A DNA stretch of 64,000 nt, from positions 756,587 through 820,586 of the forward strand of contig CAJJDO010000015.1 of NCBI GenBank assembly GCA_905183005.1, in the 5' to 3' direction. Both the position numbers and the translations under genes were made by a program. The DNA comes from Paramecium pentaurelia (lineage: Eukaryota; Ciliophora; Oligohymenophorea; Peniculida; Parameciidae). Positions 35,307 through 48,334 of this stretch are shown here, in pieces (within the stretch, counting starts at the first letter, position 1; each line of letters begins with the position of its first letter). The notes beneath the pieces are model-generated. The model saw only the letters and a program-made list of their open reading frames with translations. It was not told where the DNA came from and searched no databases.

Positions 35307-36506
35307 TCAAATTTCTAAATGTTAAATTAATTTATCTAATCTATCAAAATTATCATCTGGCAATGGTTCTTGAACCTATTGTTTTTTAGTTTGTACTAAA
35401 GGTTTATAAAGTATTGGTTCTTATTAGACTAAAGGTTTTTTAAGAAAATTAACTGGTTTGAAATCTTTAGGCCTTTATTTAGTTGCTATTTAATCTTTTT
35501 CAATAGTCAATTTCCAAGTATTTTATAAAGCATTATTAGTTTTTTATAATGATTAATGAGGTTAATATTATTGAGTAACAATTTATTGTATGTTTGTTAA
35601 TAATTCATCAATTTTTTCATCAATAGGATCTTAAGGTTCTTAAAATGATTATTATTCTTCATATTCAAACATTTATTCTTATGCTTTTGGTATTTCTGAT
35701 TCATTTAATAAGAGTTCTTCAGTTCTTTAATGTTCTCCAGTAAAATCAAGATCAAATTATTACTATGTGTTTTACATTTCCTAATTTTATTGTTCATATT
35801 CATTAATAAATGTAATTTAGGCAGAATCACCTTCTGATCTTAATTTTTTCTAAGCTGATTCTATTTATTAATGATTTTCCATTGGAGTAACAATTGATCT
35901 TTAACCTTCATTCTTCATACTTTATAAGATAGGTAATATGGTTTAATTTTCAAGCATTCTTTAATAATCAGAAGGATTTTTAATTTATGTAATTTCATTA
36001 GCTTATAATCTTTTAGTAATTTCATCTTCTCTATTTTTCATAGATTATAAATCCCTAAGTAATGATTCATCAAAAACTTAAGTAGTTTAGGCATGAATTT
36101 TAGGTAAGATTAATTGTGTTTCAGTGTATAATTCAGGTACTTAATTATCATCTTCATATTAATTATTAGTATTATATAATTATTTGATAGCATTTCTTGC
36201 TTTGTCATTTCTATAATATTCTTGTAACAATAATTATCTTTTTTCAGATTCTGTTAAATTAGAGTTAACAAATTTAGTAGTTTTAAATATTCTATCTCCT
36301 TCAATAACAGGTAAAAATGGAGTTTGATCTATTATGTCCCAAACTTTTTATTCTTTTGCTTTAGATTGTAAATATAATAATTCTTTCTCTGCCTTTAATC
36401 TAACATTATCAACTTTTGTAAGATGATTTCTCATCTAATCTAGATCTTTTTCAAATATCAATTATTATTATCCATAATATTCTTTAAGTTGATCAATATG
36501 TTTCAT
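35307..36506 (-). CDS. Gln-rich helical protein, 399 aa, unknown function
   Basis: One exon, ATG 36506 and TGA 35307-35309. The first 60 residues form a coiled coil (MKHIDQLKEYYGQQQLIFEK, VRLKAEKELLYLQSKAKEQK). A short conserved-looking stretch follows (WDIIDQTPFLPVIEGDR, ESEKRQLLLQEYYRNDKAR). The remainder is Gln/Glu-rich and probably disordered, ending LPDDNFDRLDKLIQHLEI. No enzymatic motif or membrane span. The convergent SPAG16-like gene ends 58 bp away and RPN2 ends 49 bp upstream of its ATG. No family recognised. Confidence 0.7.
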
Positions 36507-36555
36507 TTTATATATTTATTTATTTATTTATATATTTATTTATATTTTGTACTTT

Positions 36556-39466
36556 TCATGGTTTTTATTCTTCATTTTAAAGAGCTTCATCAAACACAAA
36601 TTCTTCTGGCACTTAATTAGGTGGAGCAGGTTATTAATTTACAACTTATTCAATTATAGGTTATTTTGGTTTAACAGTTAGAGATATCACATTTGCAGGT
36701 TATGAAGGTTCACTATCAATTAACATTACTAAACCTTATTTACGATCCTAATTATAATTAAATTAATACTTTGAGAAGTGGTTAATAACGATTTCCTTCT
36801 AATAATTAAATATATTTTTTTTATTTATCTAAAATTCTGCATGGATTTGTCAAATTATATTAATTTGGTTCATCCTTTGGTGCAGCCTATTTCTTTTCTT
36901 ATTCTTCTAAAACACTTGGTTATTTAATGATTTCACTTGGTTATTACTCTAAACTCATTTTTGATTATTCTCTTGAAATTACACCTTAAGAAGCAGAATC
37001 TATTTATTTCTTCTCTAAATCTTTCTTATTAGTTCTAGCTCTCACTTTCTAAGTTGTACTTAATTAAACAGTTTTTTTCTCAGCAATTGGTTTTTCAGAT
37101 TTTTTCTAAGGAGGAGGATAATCAAATACTGATTGTTTGATATTACATTATAATTGAAAGTCTTTAGGGATATCAAGGCTAAAATTTTATAAAAATATTT
37201 TATATACTTTTCATTTAAACCAATAAAAGAAACTGGTTATAAAGCAATAGATATCATACTTAAACAAGGATACCAGTACCAATAGTTTAAAAACCATAAC
37301 ATACCCACACAAGCATTTAGTTTTGGTACTCCTTATCTGCTTTATAAAGAAACAGTCAAATTTCTTCCTCCACAATCTAAGAATCCTTAGAAAATGGCTA
37401 ATCCCAACTTAGTTAAAACTGTTTCATGTTTTTTTGCAGCAATTTCATTAATTGATTTCATGATTGCCTCAAATTTAGGTTCCTAATCTTTGTTTCCTTA
37501 AGAGAGAATCATTCCTAAAGCTATCAATGCACCTTATCTTACAAAATCTACAGTATCGGTTAACATTGGTTCAATCGCAGAAATAGCATCTGCATAAAGG
37601 GTTCCAGCACATGCAATACCTAATGCAATAGCTGTTGCGTATCTTATATGTGGATTATATGACAATGTCAATAATCTCATAATTTTTGGCAAAGCTTCAT
37701 AATTCTTAAACATTAAGAAACCAAAAGATATGACAGCTGCTCTTCTGACATCTTCTGAAACATCATTAACTGATATGGATAGCAACTTTTAAATAATCTT
37801 ATTGCTTCCTGTGCCTACATATGCAAAGGCTAAGGTGAAGCAACCACCATATCTTATTAATGGATCATTTGATTATAACATTTGATCAATAATCACATCA
37901 GCTTTATCCTCTTAATGAAAGAGTATACAAGCAATTGATAATGACAAAGTTCTAACAATTTTGTCTTTGTCTGATTAACTTGCTAATACTAATAGACGTT
38001 TGCATTATTCAATAGATCCAGATCCAGCATTTAATAATCCATAACCAATACTTGCACCTTCTCCATAAATTGATTCATTTTTTGAAACCAAATTATGATA
38101 ATCTTAATTCAATTTTTCATCTTCAGAAGCAAATGCTACTAATCCTGAACCTAAACATGCACCATGAATTATTTGCTCTTTTTGAGATTTCATGTGATCT
38201 GATAATTTGAGCAAAAGTTATTGATCTTGAGTTCCAAAATGAATAAGTCCTAATCCATAAAGAGCACCTCCAATTTCAAATGGATTAGTCTAAGATAAAT
38301 GAGTTGCCATAATTTATTAGGATTCTTCTATATTGTATTTATGAATCATTCCTAAAGTAGATGTAGCAGTAAATCTCTACCAATAATTACATTTAGTTGC
38401 CCATTATTAATTTGCCTATAAGAAAGATGTATCTTATGTGCCTGCAGTTGCTAAAGCATGACCAAACATGCATGCACCATGTAAAACACTTGATTGTTTT
38501 GGATCATTTGGTCCTTTAATTTTATTTAAGACTTCAACATCAATTTACTTATGATTCTTCAAAAAGTATAAATATGCTTTTCTTTACTATTCTCCTGATA
38601 ACAATTTAATTAATTTGTCTCTAACTTCTTGGAATTATTGATCAATAGGCAATGCAGCAATGATTTTTTGAATAAATTGTGGTTTTTAATTTTATGCTAA
38701 ATCTATGCATAATTATTCAGCTAATAATAATGGAGTACCAGTTTATAATTTGTAATGATTTTCATTAGTTACCAAAGTCCATAGGATTTCAGCAACTTTG
38801 ATAGCCTCTCCTAATTGAATTAAGGTTGTGACAAATTAACCCCATTCTTCATTAGGTATTTGACCATGTTTTGCCTCTTCATATATTAGATCAACTGAAA
38901 GTCTTAATAATTATTCTTTGAATTCTCCTCTTTATGTATTGAAAAGATGAAGAACAGATATCATTTTACCAGGATAATTCCATTTATTAAGAATCTCAGC
39001 TACCCAATCAATCCTCTTGCATTCAACTGCTACACCTATAGCAGATATATGATTATTTTATCCACATGATAATTCTAAAATGTGTTTAATTAGTCTTATT
39101 CTTTCTTCAGATGCTCTTCCTGATTAACGATATTACTCAATACAATGTTTTATTAAACATTGATTAAATTTATCATTCAAATCTGATTACCAATATTGTC
39201 CACTCTGTAAAGCATAATTAAGAGATTCGTCAAAGTTATCTAGATGATATTGAATCTTGGCACATAAATAAGAGGCTAATTATCTTTCAGGAAATTTTGA
39301 ATCTTCACTTAATGCTTCTCTATTGGAAATATATATTTTGGATTTACATTTAACTAAGTAATTCAGATATCTCTGACCAATGTTGATCCACTTAGTTTAA
39401 CATTTCTTTCAATGCTAAAATACGAAGATCATTATCTTTTTCTAATAAAAGAGTATTGAAATTCAT
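36556..39466 (-). CDS. RPN2: 26S proteasome regulatory subunit RPN2/PSMD1, 943 aa
   Basis: The large base scaffold of the 19S cap that holds the ubiquitin receptor RPN13 and the ATPase ring. Diagnostic pieces: LKEMLNQVDQHWSEISEL at the N-terminus and proteasome/cyclosome repeats with GA.LGLGL, GASIGYGLLNAGSGS and VSEDVRRAAVISFGFLMF near the middle. NPHIRYATAIALGIACAGT, DFVRQGALIALGMILSQ and WYWYPCLSMISIALQPVSFI follow. A Lys-rich segment and an acidic end (VPEEFVFDEALQNEEQKP) finish it. Introns at 39320-39347, 37179-37207 and 36748-36769. Length is normal (about 945 aa in yeast). Confidence 0.97.
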
Positions 39467-39672
39467 AAATTTAAATTGTAAATAATACTAATCTAAAAAC
39501 ATTCACTTAATTTATATTCTTAAATCATCTCAAATTTATATATAAATTTATTTCATTATCTTATACACTTCAATAAATATTTTATAGTATAGATGATATT
39601 AAATGATAATACAATAAATTAGTTATATATATATATATATAAAACAAAAATAAATAATTATTTTTATCTAAC
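39467..39672. other. Divergent promoter region with a TA run
   Basis: About 200 bases between the divergent RPN2 and EF-hand genes, including a (TA)n tract near 39624-39641. No other element seen. Confidence 0.4.
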
Positions 39673-41454
39673 ATGATAAATACCAATGACAATTTAGAAG
39701 ATGAATTTGATGGACTTACAATAGAGAAATTATCAGGAATTAAGAGATCTATATTATAATCTAGAGATGTTCATGATTGGTTTAAGAAAAGGTTAATTAT
39801 TGTATTGTAATTTTCAGATATAATGATAAAGTCAAAAAGAAATATTTATATTTCCCAGAAGAAATCAAATAATAATTAGAAGTTAAAAAGATCTTCTAAA
39901 ATTTTGACTAAAATAAATCAAGTATGGAAGTTAAATTTAATTTAGACAATTTGGATATGAGTGAATTATATGAGATGTTTTAAAAAAATGGTTTCAAAAT
40001 TACTGAAGAACAATTGCAAAAGTTTTTCAAAATTGTTGATAAAGATAGAGATAGTAATTGATAAATGTAATCAAAGATGCTTTAAATTGGAGTGAATTCA
40101 AAAATTCAGCTTTCAACGAACAGGCCGCACAAGGTATGCACATTCCTATATCTTTTTTAGTCTTCTATGAAATCATGAAAGAACTAAGAGAGAATATGGA
40201 AAAGGAATAAAAATTAGACAGTTCTTCTCCTGCTGGAAAATATATGCCATTTACTTTTAACAATATGATCTCTTATCTAAGTTATCTAGCCAGTCGTGAT
40301 GAATTAAAAAAAGCCATTGATGTTTTATACTATCTTTCTATTAATAGGATACTTCCATTTCACAATTAGAGAAGTTCAAAAAATATATGGAAATGATTAA
40401 TCTCAATTAAACTATCAGTGTTTAAAAAAGAAATCAATCAACACCTGAAGTTGATATCATTCATGAAGAAGTAGGAGAAAGTCAAAATCTAGATTAAGAA
40501 TAAGAATTTGTTAAAAGAAATGAACAAAGGTTTAACTTATATAAAAACTCTTGTAAAATAAATTTATTGAATATAGTTTATAATTCTTAGAGTGCTTCTA
40601 AAAGTCCCAAATCATAAAAATAACCTAATATATTATAAAAGGAATAATAATTAAAAGTTCCAAAAAAATTAAGAGAAATTGATGCTATTGTAAGATCACA
40701 TTAAGTTCCTGAGACTTAAAGTTTATTTAAATTAAAGGAAAAAACTAATAATTCTATCATTAAATTGAAGCAAGATGTATCTAAATATATACATTTAGCT
40801 AAAACTTAATATAATATAAATGTAGATGAATTATAAATCGTATATACTCTTTATTATTTTTATAGTAAAGCACAAAAAACAAACCTCCACTTACATTGAA
40901 AATTAGGAATTTCGAAGAAGACTTTAAAAATGCACTAGCAGCACATTAAATGTCATATAGTAATTCTGAACCATATTTTAAATTCAATGGATCCTCAGTT
41001 TAGGAACATCAATTGCCAATACTTGAAGAAAAATCAAAGACTATTACTAATCCAATTTTACCTGGAGATCATTTACCAATTTCAGTTTTACAAGAGTTAA
41101 GAAAATTTTAAAGAACATAATAAAATTCATTTAATTCCAATACATTTAAATCTTTATTTAAAACCTAAAGTGATGTATAATTTAACAATAAATAATTAGT
41201 TTACCAAAACTGCTATCAGTTAAAAATCAAGATCTTAAGGAAGATTTATGAATATTCAAAATCATGAAAAATTCTAATTTAGTGTTCCTTAAACTGCAAA
41301 ACCAAATTAACTTAGAAGCTAATTATCAACAGCACCTTAATTGAGAGTAGGAACTAATTATGGAATGAAAGTAATTGAATATTATATTAATATTTAGAAT
41401 CATCAGAAAATTGAGATCCAACCTTTACTAGGAAAATCACTGATTAAATAATGA
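39673..41454 (+). CDS. EF-hand protein with disordered tail, 533 aa
   Basis: Eight exons, the most split gene in the window; introns 39792-39817, 40054-40076, 40134-40160, 40322-40347, 40840-40865, 41175-41199 and 41371-41397. Residues about 60-150 form paired EF-hands. The second has a canonical loop made by splicing, DKDRDNALNWSEF near 114-126, with D at 1, 3, 5 and E at 12. The first is degenerate and lacks loop acids. A helical region follows (QVFYEIMKELRENMEKEQKL). The second half is Ser/Gln/Lys-rich with short conserved-looking strings (LPISVLQELRKFQRTQQ). Likely a calcium-responsive adaptor; no named family. Confidence 0.75.
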
Positions 41455-41928
41455 ATAATTTATATTTTATTTTTTACAATAAGTGAAGAACTTAACTTAA
41501 CATTTGATGGTTATTTAAATCTTTGCTTTCTATAAAATTTGAGAATGAGATGATTAATATTCAAAAATTAAAAAGATTAATCAAAAACAAATTCATTAAA
41601 TATTTGATAATATATTGCCAATTTTGAAGAATTACTATCCAAATAATAATTAATAATTATATTTACAAAATGTAGTTTCTATTTTTGAATGTTTAATCAA
41701 GTTTTTTAATGAATTTTCAAGTGTTAAATTATAATAATTTTAAGCTTAGTAGGTAAATGGAGAAAATATTGTGTATTTTAATTATAAATAACAATTATTT
41801 AAAAAATGTTAAGGTTGATATTAATAAAGTTGATTAATTGAATAATCTAAATTAAAGAATATAGGATAGCTCAAGAAAACACAAAATAAAAAATGAAGTT
41901 TATAATTAATTAATTAATTGAAATTTGA
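41455..41928. other. Intergenic region with a weak plus-strand open frame
   Basis: About 470 bases. A TGA-free frame at 41549-41818 (about 90 codons, no ATG at its start) reads QIFDNILPILKNYYPNNNQQ and SIFECLIKFFNEFSS, protein-like but unsupported by a start or splice. It may be a gene remnant. Nothing else recognised. Confidence 0.3.
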
Positions 41929-42962
41929 ATGATTGTTTTGATAATTCCTCTTTTGTATATTGTTTAAAGTTAAACAGCAACTACAATAAGTTATGCTAGT
42001 TAAGGATCTGATTGGACCTCAGGAGTATGTTCAAGTGATACTATTATTTATAATATTAGGCAGTACTTCTCAAAGTCCAATCAACTTAGAAGTATCATCT
42101 GGTACATGTGACAATTCTATGGTTCTTGACATTTAATTTAAGAAGGATGCTATGTAAATAGTTATGGAAAGAGTACAATATACAATATAATCGAAAGCAG
42201 CAGTCTCAAATTTATATGCAACAGACATCAATGGAAATCTTTATGGTATTGTATTTAAATATCTTAGGTTACACTGCAACATAATTTATGTTTCATGGTC
42301 CTTCTGAACATACAATCGAAGGAACTAGATATGATCTAGAAATGCAAATTGTGCATGAATTAAAAGTAATTTATATATATATATTCAATTTAAGTCTGAA
42401 TTCAGTGCCACCATAACTAAGGCTGTTGTTTCAATATTATTTGAAGTATCTAGTACAGATCAACCATTTTTTACAACATATGATTTTACATTGGTGGCAT
42501 CTGCTGCAACAAATACTACTACTAATTCCACCACTAATTCAACCACTAATTCAACTAATACATCAACACCAACATCTGTAACCTCCACAATAGCTTCAAT
42601 TAATTTCAATGATTTATTAGGTTCATAATTAGATGCTAATCCAGCTTATTATACTTATGTTGGATCCTTAACTATTCCAGGTTGAATTATTATTAAATAT
42701 ATTAGATTGTGATGATAATGTGAATTGGTATATACTGGATTCCATATTACCAATCACTTAGACTTAATTAGATGCTTTTAATACTTATTTTTTAAGCAAT
42801 TCAACTTTCGCTTCTGGAAATGGTAATAATAGGGCTATTCAATCAACAAACGATAGAACAATTAAAAAAGGAGGAGTGGCTTGTGAAGAGTAGTTTGTCT
42901 ACTTTTTCTCCTTCTTCATCCTATACATTTTTATTAATTATTTCATATTCAAATTGTTATGA
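41929..42962 (+). CDS. Alpha-carbonic-anhydrase-like surface protein lacking zinc ligands, 310 aa
   Basis: Starts with a signal peptide (MIVLIIPLLYIVQSQTAT) at the ATG following an in-frame TGA. Introns at 42035-42059, 42246-42267, 42366-42394 and 42681-42705. The fold is alpha-carbonic anhydrase: SSSTSQSPINLEVS, QFMFHGPSEHTIEGTRYDLE, MQIVHE and YVGSLTIPDCDDNVNWYIL. In active enzymes three His bind zinc in FHFHW and ELHLVH. Here the first is Met105, the second His107 is kept and the third is Gln124, so metal binding is probably lost. A Thr/Asn-rich insert (NTTTNSTTNSTTNST) has many N-glycosylation sites. The hydrophobic C-terminus (YFFSFFILYIFINYFIF) suggests a GPI signal or membrane anchor. 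Confidence 0.88.
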
Positions 42963-42988
42963 TCATTATTATTAATTAGAATTTAATC

Positions 42989-45900
42989 ATGGGTTAAATA
43001 AACCCAAAATATTCACCACCTTCTCCTGATAAATTAAAACTTACCTATTAAATTAGAAATCAGGCAAAAGTATTTTCATATATTATCTTTTTAAAGCCTA
43101 TTACACTAGTCTTTGATACTTAATTTTAAGTTAATGAGATTAATCAAGATGATTGGGATTTAGTCATTTCATCTATAAACATGAAAATTGATAAAATAAA
43201 TAAACTATAACAACTTCCTCTAAGTATATTAAATATCTGATATCTTAGATTTCAAAGCTCAATTAATTCAATCATTTATGATGAACAAATCCATTGAAAC
43301 AGCCCCATGCATTACTGGTTCTGAAGAAGGACTTTAAGAATTGCTAATATATTTGCGTACTCTTAATAAAGAAGATTTATAAAAATTCATTGAAGATAAA
43401 TAATTGATAGAATAATTAAGGAATCTATTAAAAGTAGAATGTGAAGGATATCATGATAAAGAAGTAAAATATTTAAATATTATCTAAAGTGTTTAATTTT
43501 AAATATCTTATTACATTGTATTCAATAGAATTGTAATTTAGATTTAAATTAACCCATTTTAAATGAACTTGCAGAAATTTTGAATCCTTTGCACTCTGTT
43601 AACTTTAGTCTACTTTTAGAAATCTATATAGTTATTTGTAAAAATTAAACTGATGAAAAAATGAATTAAATTTCAATATCATGGATGGAAATGAAAAGAA
43701 ACGGAATGTGGAATTATCCATTCGAACCATTTATTCAAATCCTATAATTAAATAAAAGTGTCTTCTCCATTATGAATATGGTTAGATTTATAAATTATTT
43801 TATGGAAGCACACGAAGATGTTGAATATAGTAATAAATTAAAAACACTGCTTATTAATTTTGGATTAAGATTTTTAATTGAGGATGTCAAAGCTAAAATC
43901 TAAACTGGTTATTATAAAATAGAACATTGCACCTATTAATATATGGATGAAATGCTCCTTGAATAATATCAACATTATAAAATCAATCCTTCATCTAGAA
44001 AAAGAAAACTACTTCCTCCAGATGGTAAACCAGTAGAATTAAGTGTTTGTGCAGCACTCTGTGCAGACTTATTTATAGATCTCTAAGATCCAGAAGCTTA
44101 AAAAAAATATGAATATGCAATATCAGAAGCTCTTGCATAAATAGATGCTTTCCTAGAATTAACTGAAAAAGTATATGCAAAAGTTATGAAACCAAAAAAA
44201 TTAATTGTTGACAAAAAGTCAAGAACAAAAAGAGCAGGATCTATTACAACATTCCTTGATGAAGAAAGGTCAATCAAACTCAGAATTCCTGATTTAGATT
44301 ATCAAAAACTTCTCACATAAATCAGAGAAGCTACATTATTTCCCTAAGTTTTAGATGCTTTCTAAGATTATTTATAATCTGCTGCAAAAATTGGAGTTAA
44401 CGTCATATCGTAAATGATGTCTGTAGCTGTTGATAAAATGATTGAACTTCGAAAGAATGATCCTTTAAAATTAGATTTATAGGCATCAGAAGAAAAATGT
44501 ACTCAACTAGAAAATTAAATTAGATCTTATATTAATGACAAAGCTAAGATGTAATAAGAATTAAATTAGCTAAAAGAAAAATTAATCGATGCTAACAAAT
44601 ACATCAAAAATATTGAGCTGAAATTGTAAACCTAAGAATAAATTATTCAGACATATAATAGTTAATCTAATACAGAAAAACTGCATCCTCCTCCACCACC
44701 ACCTCCTCCTTTGCCGGGATAAAAAGCATCACCTCCGCCTCCTCCACCTCCCTTACCTGGTCAAAAAGCAATACCACCTCCTCCCCCTCCTCCTCCTTTA
44801 TCTGGATAAAAAGCAATACCTCCTCCCCCTCCTCCACCACCTCCATTACCTGGTTAAAAAGCAATACCTCCTCCTCCTCCCTTACCTGGTTAAAAAGCAA
44901 TACCAACTCCTCCCCCTCCTCCTCCTTTACCTGGATAAAAAGCAGGACCTCCCCCACCACCTCCTCCTCCAATTCCAGGATAAAAAGGAGGACCTCCAGG
45001 TCCTCCACCACCACCGCCTCCTCCAGGTTAAAAAGGAATTCCTCCTCCACCCCCTTCATTTGGTGGAGCTAATGCCAAAGGGCCAGGAATACCTCAATAA
45101 ATTGGAAAGAAGAAATAAAATCCTTAGAAACCAATGAAATAAGTCCCTTGGGTTGTAATAAAAGATGATAAGATAAAATCAACAATTTGGGAAAAGATTG
45201 ACGATTCAAAATTAAAAATAAATACTTCATTATTGGAGGAGTAATTTTGTAAAGTTGAATTGGTTAAAGTAAGTGGAAATGCATTACCTTCTTAAAAATA
45301 ATAGATTAAATAAAAGGTTTCTTAATTATAAGCAGAACGCTGTAAAAATGTTGAGTTAGTAATTTCAAGATTAAAAATAAGTTCATTAACATTAAGAGAA
45401 GCTTTTTTAAAAATAGATACTAACATATTAACTGAGGAAAAGATAGCGATGATTATAAATGCAGTTCCAGAGAAAGAGGAATAAGAAATGTTTTTGCATT
45501 TCAATCCTCAAGACCTTTCATCAGTAGCAACACCAGATTTATATTTTATGGATTTAAGTACAGTACCATAAATAAAATTAAGAGCAGAAGCAATAGTAAT
45601 AAGTTATGAATGGATGGGACTTTATGAAAGTGTTGAAGCAAAGTAAAATAAGATAGAAAATGGAATAAAATTGCAATAAGAAGATAAGAAATTATAAATA
45701 ATGTTGGAATACTCTTTAGGTTATGGTAATTATTTAAATGGACAATCAACAAGAGGAGGAGCATATGCTTTTAAACTTGATATAATGAGTTAATTAGATG
45801 ATGTAAAATCAAATGATAATAAAACAAATTTATTGATTGTTATAATTCTACACATTGAAGCAGATATAGGATATTCATTATATGATTAAGAATTTCTTGC

Positions 45901-46541
45901 AAAAATAGATTATGATTTTCTATGCAAAACATCAATATCTTCACTTACATAGGATATAAATGAATTAAAAAGAATGGAGAGAGTTGTAGAGAGAGCTAAA
46001 AAAAGTCATGGAGAAGATTCAAGTGATTAAGCTGGAGTAAAGTAAGATATATATACATATATATAAATAGATTCAAAGCATTATAAGAGTAATTACAAGA
46101 GAAAATTAAGAAATTGGAAGAAAAAAATGTAATATTGGAGAGTAGATATAAAGCTTTATTACAATATTATTGTGAAGATTCAAAATTATAATCAGATGAA
46201 TTCTTTACTAAGATTGATAAAATCTGGAAGGATTATTAAAATGTATTTATGTTAAATAAATTTATTAGGCTCTAACTCAAATAACTAGAATAAAATAATA
46301 AGAATAGAAATTACAAAGAGATTCAAGAAAAAAGATGTCATAATCTTGTAATCTTGAAGCTTTATAATAATAGAATGAAAATTTAAAAAATTAATAATAA
46401 CTAAAATAATAATAATAATAATAGTAAAATTAAGAAATAAATTCAGGTTAAAATAAAAAAGATGTAATGGAAGAATTAAGAAGATTGTAATCTAGAAAAG
46501 CAGAATTAGCAGCTAAAAGATAATAAAAGACTATAGAATGA
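42989..46541 (+). CDS. Formin (GBD/FH3-like, FH1, FH2), 1139 aa
   Basis: Actin nucleator and elongation factor. The N-terminal 500 residues have the armadillo-like FH3 pattern (EEGLQELLIYLRTLNKEDLQ, CNLDLNQPILNELAEILNPL). A coiled coil precedes an FH1 region at residues about 540-664, made of repeats of six or more Pro followed by LPGQKA, the profilin-binding part. FH2 follows from VPWVVIKDDKIKSTIWEKID through FMDLSTVPQIKLRAEAIVI, YGNYLNGQSTRGGAYAFKLD and YDFLCKTSISSLTQDINELK. A Gln-rich coiled tail ends ELRRLQSRKAELAAKRQQ, resembling a DAD-type regulatory helix. Introns 43070-43096, 43224-43248, 43464-43489, 46042-46070 and 46243-46268. Confidence 0.93.
44684..45061 (+). repeat. FH1 polyproline repeat array
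   Basis: About nine units, each a run of CCT/CCA/CCC codons plus a short CTN-CC-GG-TAA-AAA-GC segment encoding (L/I)PGQKA. This is the only C-rich block in an AT-rich window. Its minus strand has a long spurious open frame. Confidence 0.9.
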
Positions 46542-46611
46542 TAAAGGGTTATTTATTTAATAAATTTAAAAATAAAGAAAAAATTGATGTGCATAACATA
46601 AATAGATAAAT

Positions 46612-48334
46612 TCATTATCTATGGAGATAAGCAATAACAATAGATATATCGTCTATAACTTCATCTTCTTCTTACCATCTTTTAGTTGATTCTCTAACAA
46701 TTATTTCACAGATCTCATCTATCTTTTTAGCAGACATATTAGGACTCCAATGAGATATCACAATTTTTTAAATTTCTTCATTTGAAAAGAACTCCCAAAC
46801 TCCATCACTTGCTACTACTAAAAATGCACAATTAGCTTCCATTTTATGATGTATAATTTCAGGTTCAGCAGTTACTCCTACAGTTGAAGCAACATAATCT
46901 CCAAATGATCTACTCATAGCTAATCCTGGAATTTATTCATGTTATAACCAAACTCTTGCTGGTCCAATCTTTTCTCCTGTTTCTGTCATATAAGGTTCAA
47001 CTCTTCCTCTATTAGAAATAATTCTCTTAAATTCTGAAGGTAAATCAGGTTTATGATCATTAGATAATTCTACAACATTCCATTTATTAAAATTTTGTTA
47101 TTCAATAAAAATCTAATATAGTATATTTAATTTACAGATCTTGAATCTCCAATATTTGCACACCATAAATGAGGTCCAGATAAAAATACTAATGAACAAG
47201 TTGTTCCACTAAATGTAATATCAATTCCTGAATTCTATAAATCTTTTGTCATTTTATTAAAACTTGAATTCAAAACTTTATGAATTTCTTATTCATAAAC
47301 TTCACTAATATCTTATTCTTATTTCCCTATAAATGTTTTAATTGATTAATCAATTAAAGTTGGAAGCACTTTTTTGACTAATTATGAAACATAATGTCCA
47401 TAAACTCCATGTCCATCACAAACTGAGAAAATATATCTATTTTTAATTCCACCTAAATTATTTGTAATTATAACACTATCTTAATTAGTTTTTGTTTAAC
47501 CATTTCCATTTTAACCAGCTTGAGATCTTATTTTATAATATTTATACTTTGAAAAGAACAATTAAACGTAATCTTGCATCTCATATTCATTTGTTACATT
47601 ATTTACTAATGTTGCTTGACTTGTTGATCTTCCATGTAACATTACCATTTATTATGGCATTTTAGGCTTTATGCTTGTATCTTAATCAATAGTTTAAGAT
47701 GCCATTTTTGCTCTTGAGACATTAACCTTCTGTTTAGGGGAAGTATCTTGAAGTAATTTAATTATTTATGCTCTGCTCTAAAAAATATTTAATTTAAAAA
47801 TACTGATGGTGTTACTTCATTGCTAGCATCTGTTCTCTTACTTCTTTTTTAGGCTAATCCCAAATCGATTTTTTATAAAATATCTTAACTTGTTGTATTC
47901 TCTACTTTTTTTAAATTTGGTAATTTTGTAGGAGATGGTACCTAAATATATATTGGAAATACTTCTTATTAATTTGAACTTATAACTCTTTTCTTTGGTG
48001 AATAACTACTTGGCTATACTAAAGTTAATCTCTATTGTTGAATCTAACATAATTTATTTGAAATTACTATTTTCACTTTATCGTCTTATATTCCATTGCT
48101 TGCAGTCTAATATCTCTTCAATTGCATTTTACTCTTATTTTATTGTTGCCCATTTCTAAATTAATCTCATTTTATATACATCACAGGAGACATATTTATA
48201 ACATTTGATCTTTCTGATGGCTGTTATTATCCCTATTTTTTCTTTAGCTAAGGAGAACCTGCACTTGATTATTGATTGTTTGATTATTATTATGACTCAT
48301 TAAATTTTATAGGAAACACTCTTACTGGGTTCAT
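46612..48334 (-). CDS. PP2C-family protein phosphatase with N-terminal extension, 549 aa
   Basis: A metal-dependent Ser/Thr phosphatase. Motifs in order: FSVCDGHGVYGH, TFSGTTCSLVFL, LWCANIGDSRS, VVELSNDHKPDLPSE, GLAMSRSFGDYVA, FLVVASDGVWEFFSNEE and a final EVIDDISIVIAYL, so the metal-binding aspartates are present. The first 210 residues are Gln/Ser/Lys-rich and probably disordered; they are included because two introns (48156-48179 and 47778-47803) join them in frame to ATG 48334. A third intron is at 47113-47135. An internal ATG would start just before the catalytic part, so a shorter product is possible. The formin gene ends 70 bp from its stop. Confidence 0.9.

Noticed and set aside
41893..41928. 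Upstream ATG for the carbonic-anhydrase-like gene
   Set aside because: It meets an in-frame TGA immediately before the ATG at 41929, which itself begins a good signal peptide.
44667..45059. Long minus-strand open frame opposite the formin FH1 region
   Set aside because: It is the complement of polyproline codons, giving an artificial Glu/Val/Leu-rich peptide; the plus-strand formin explains the sequence.
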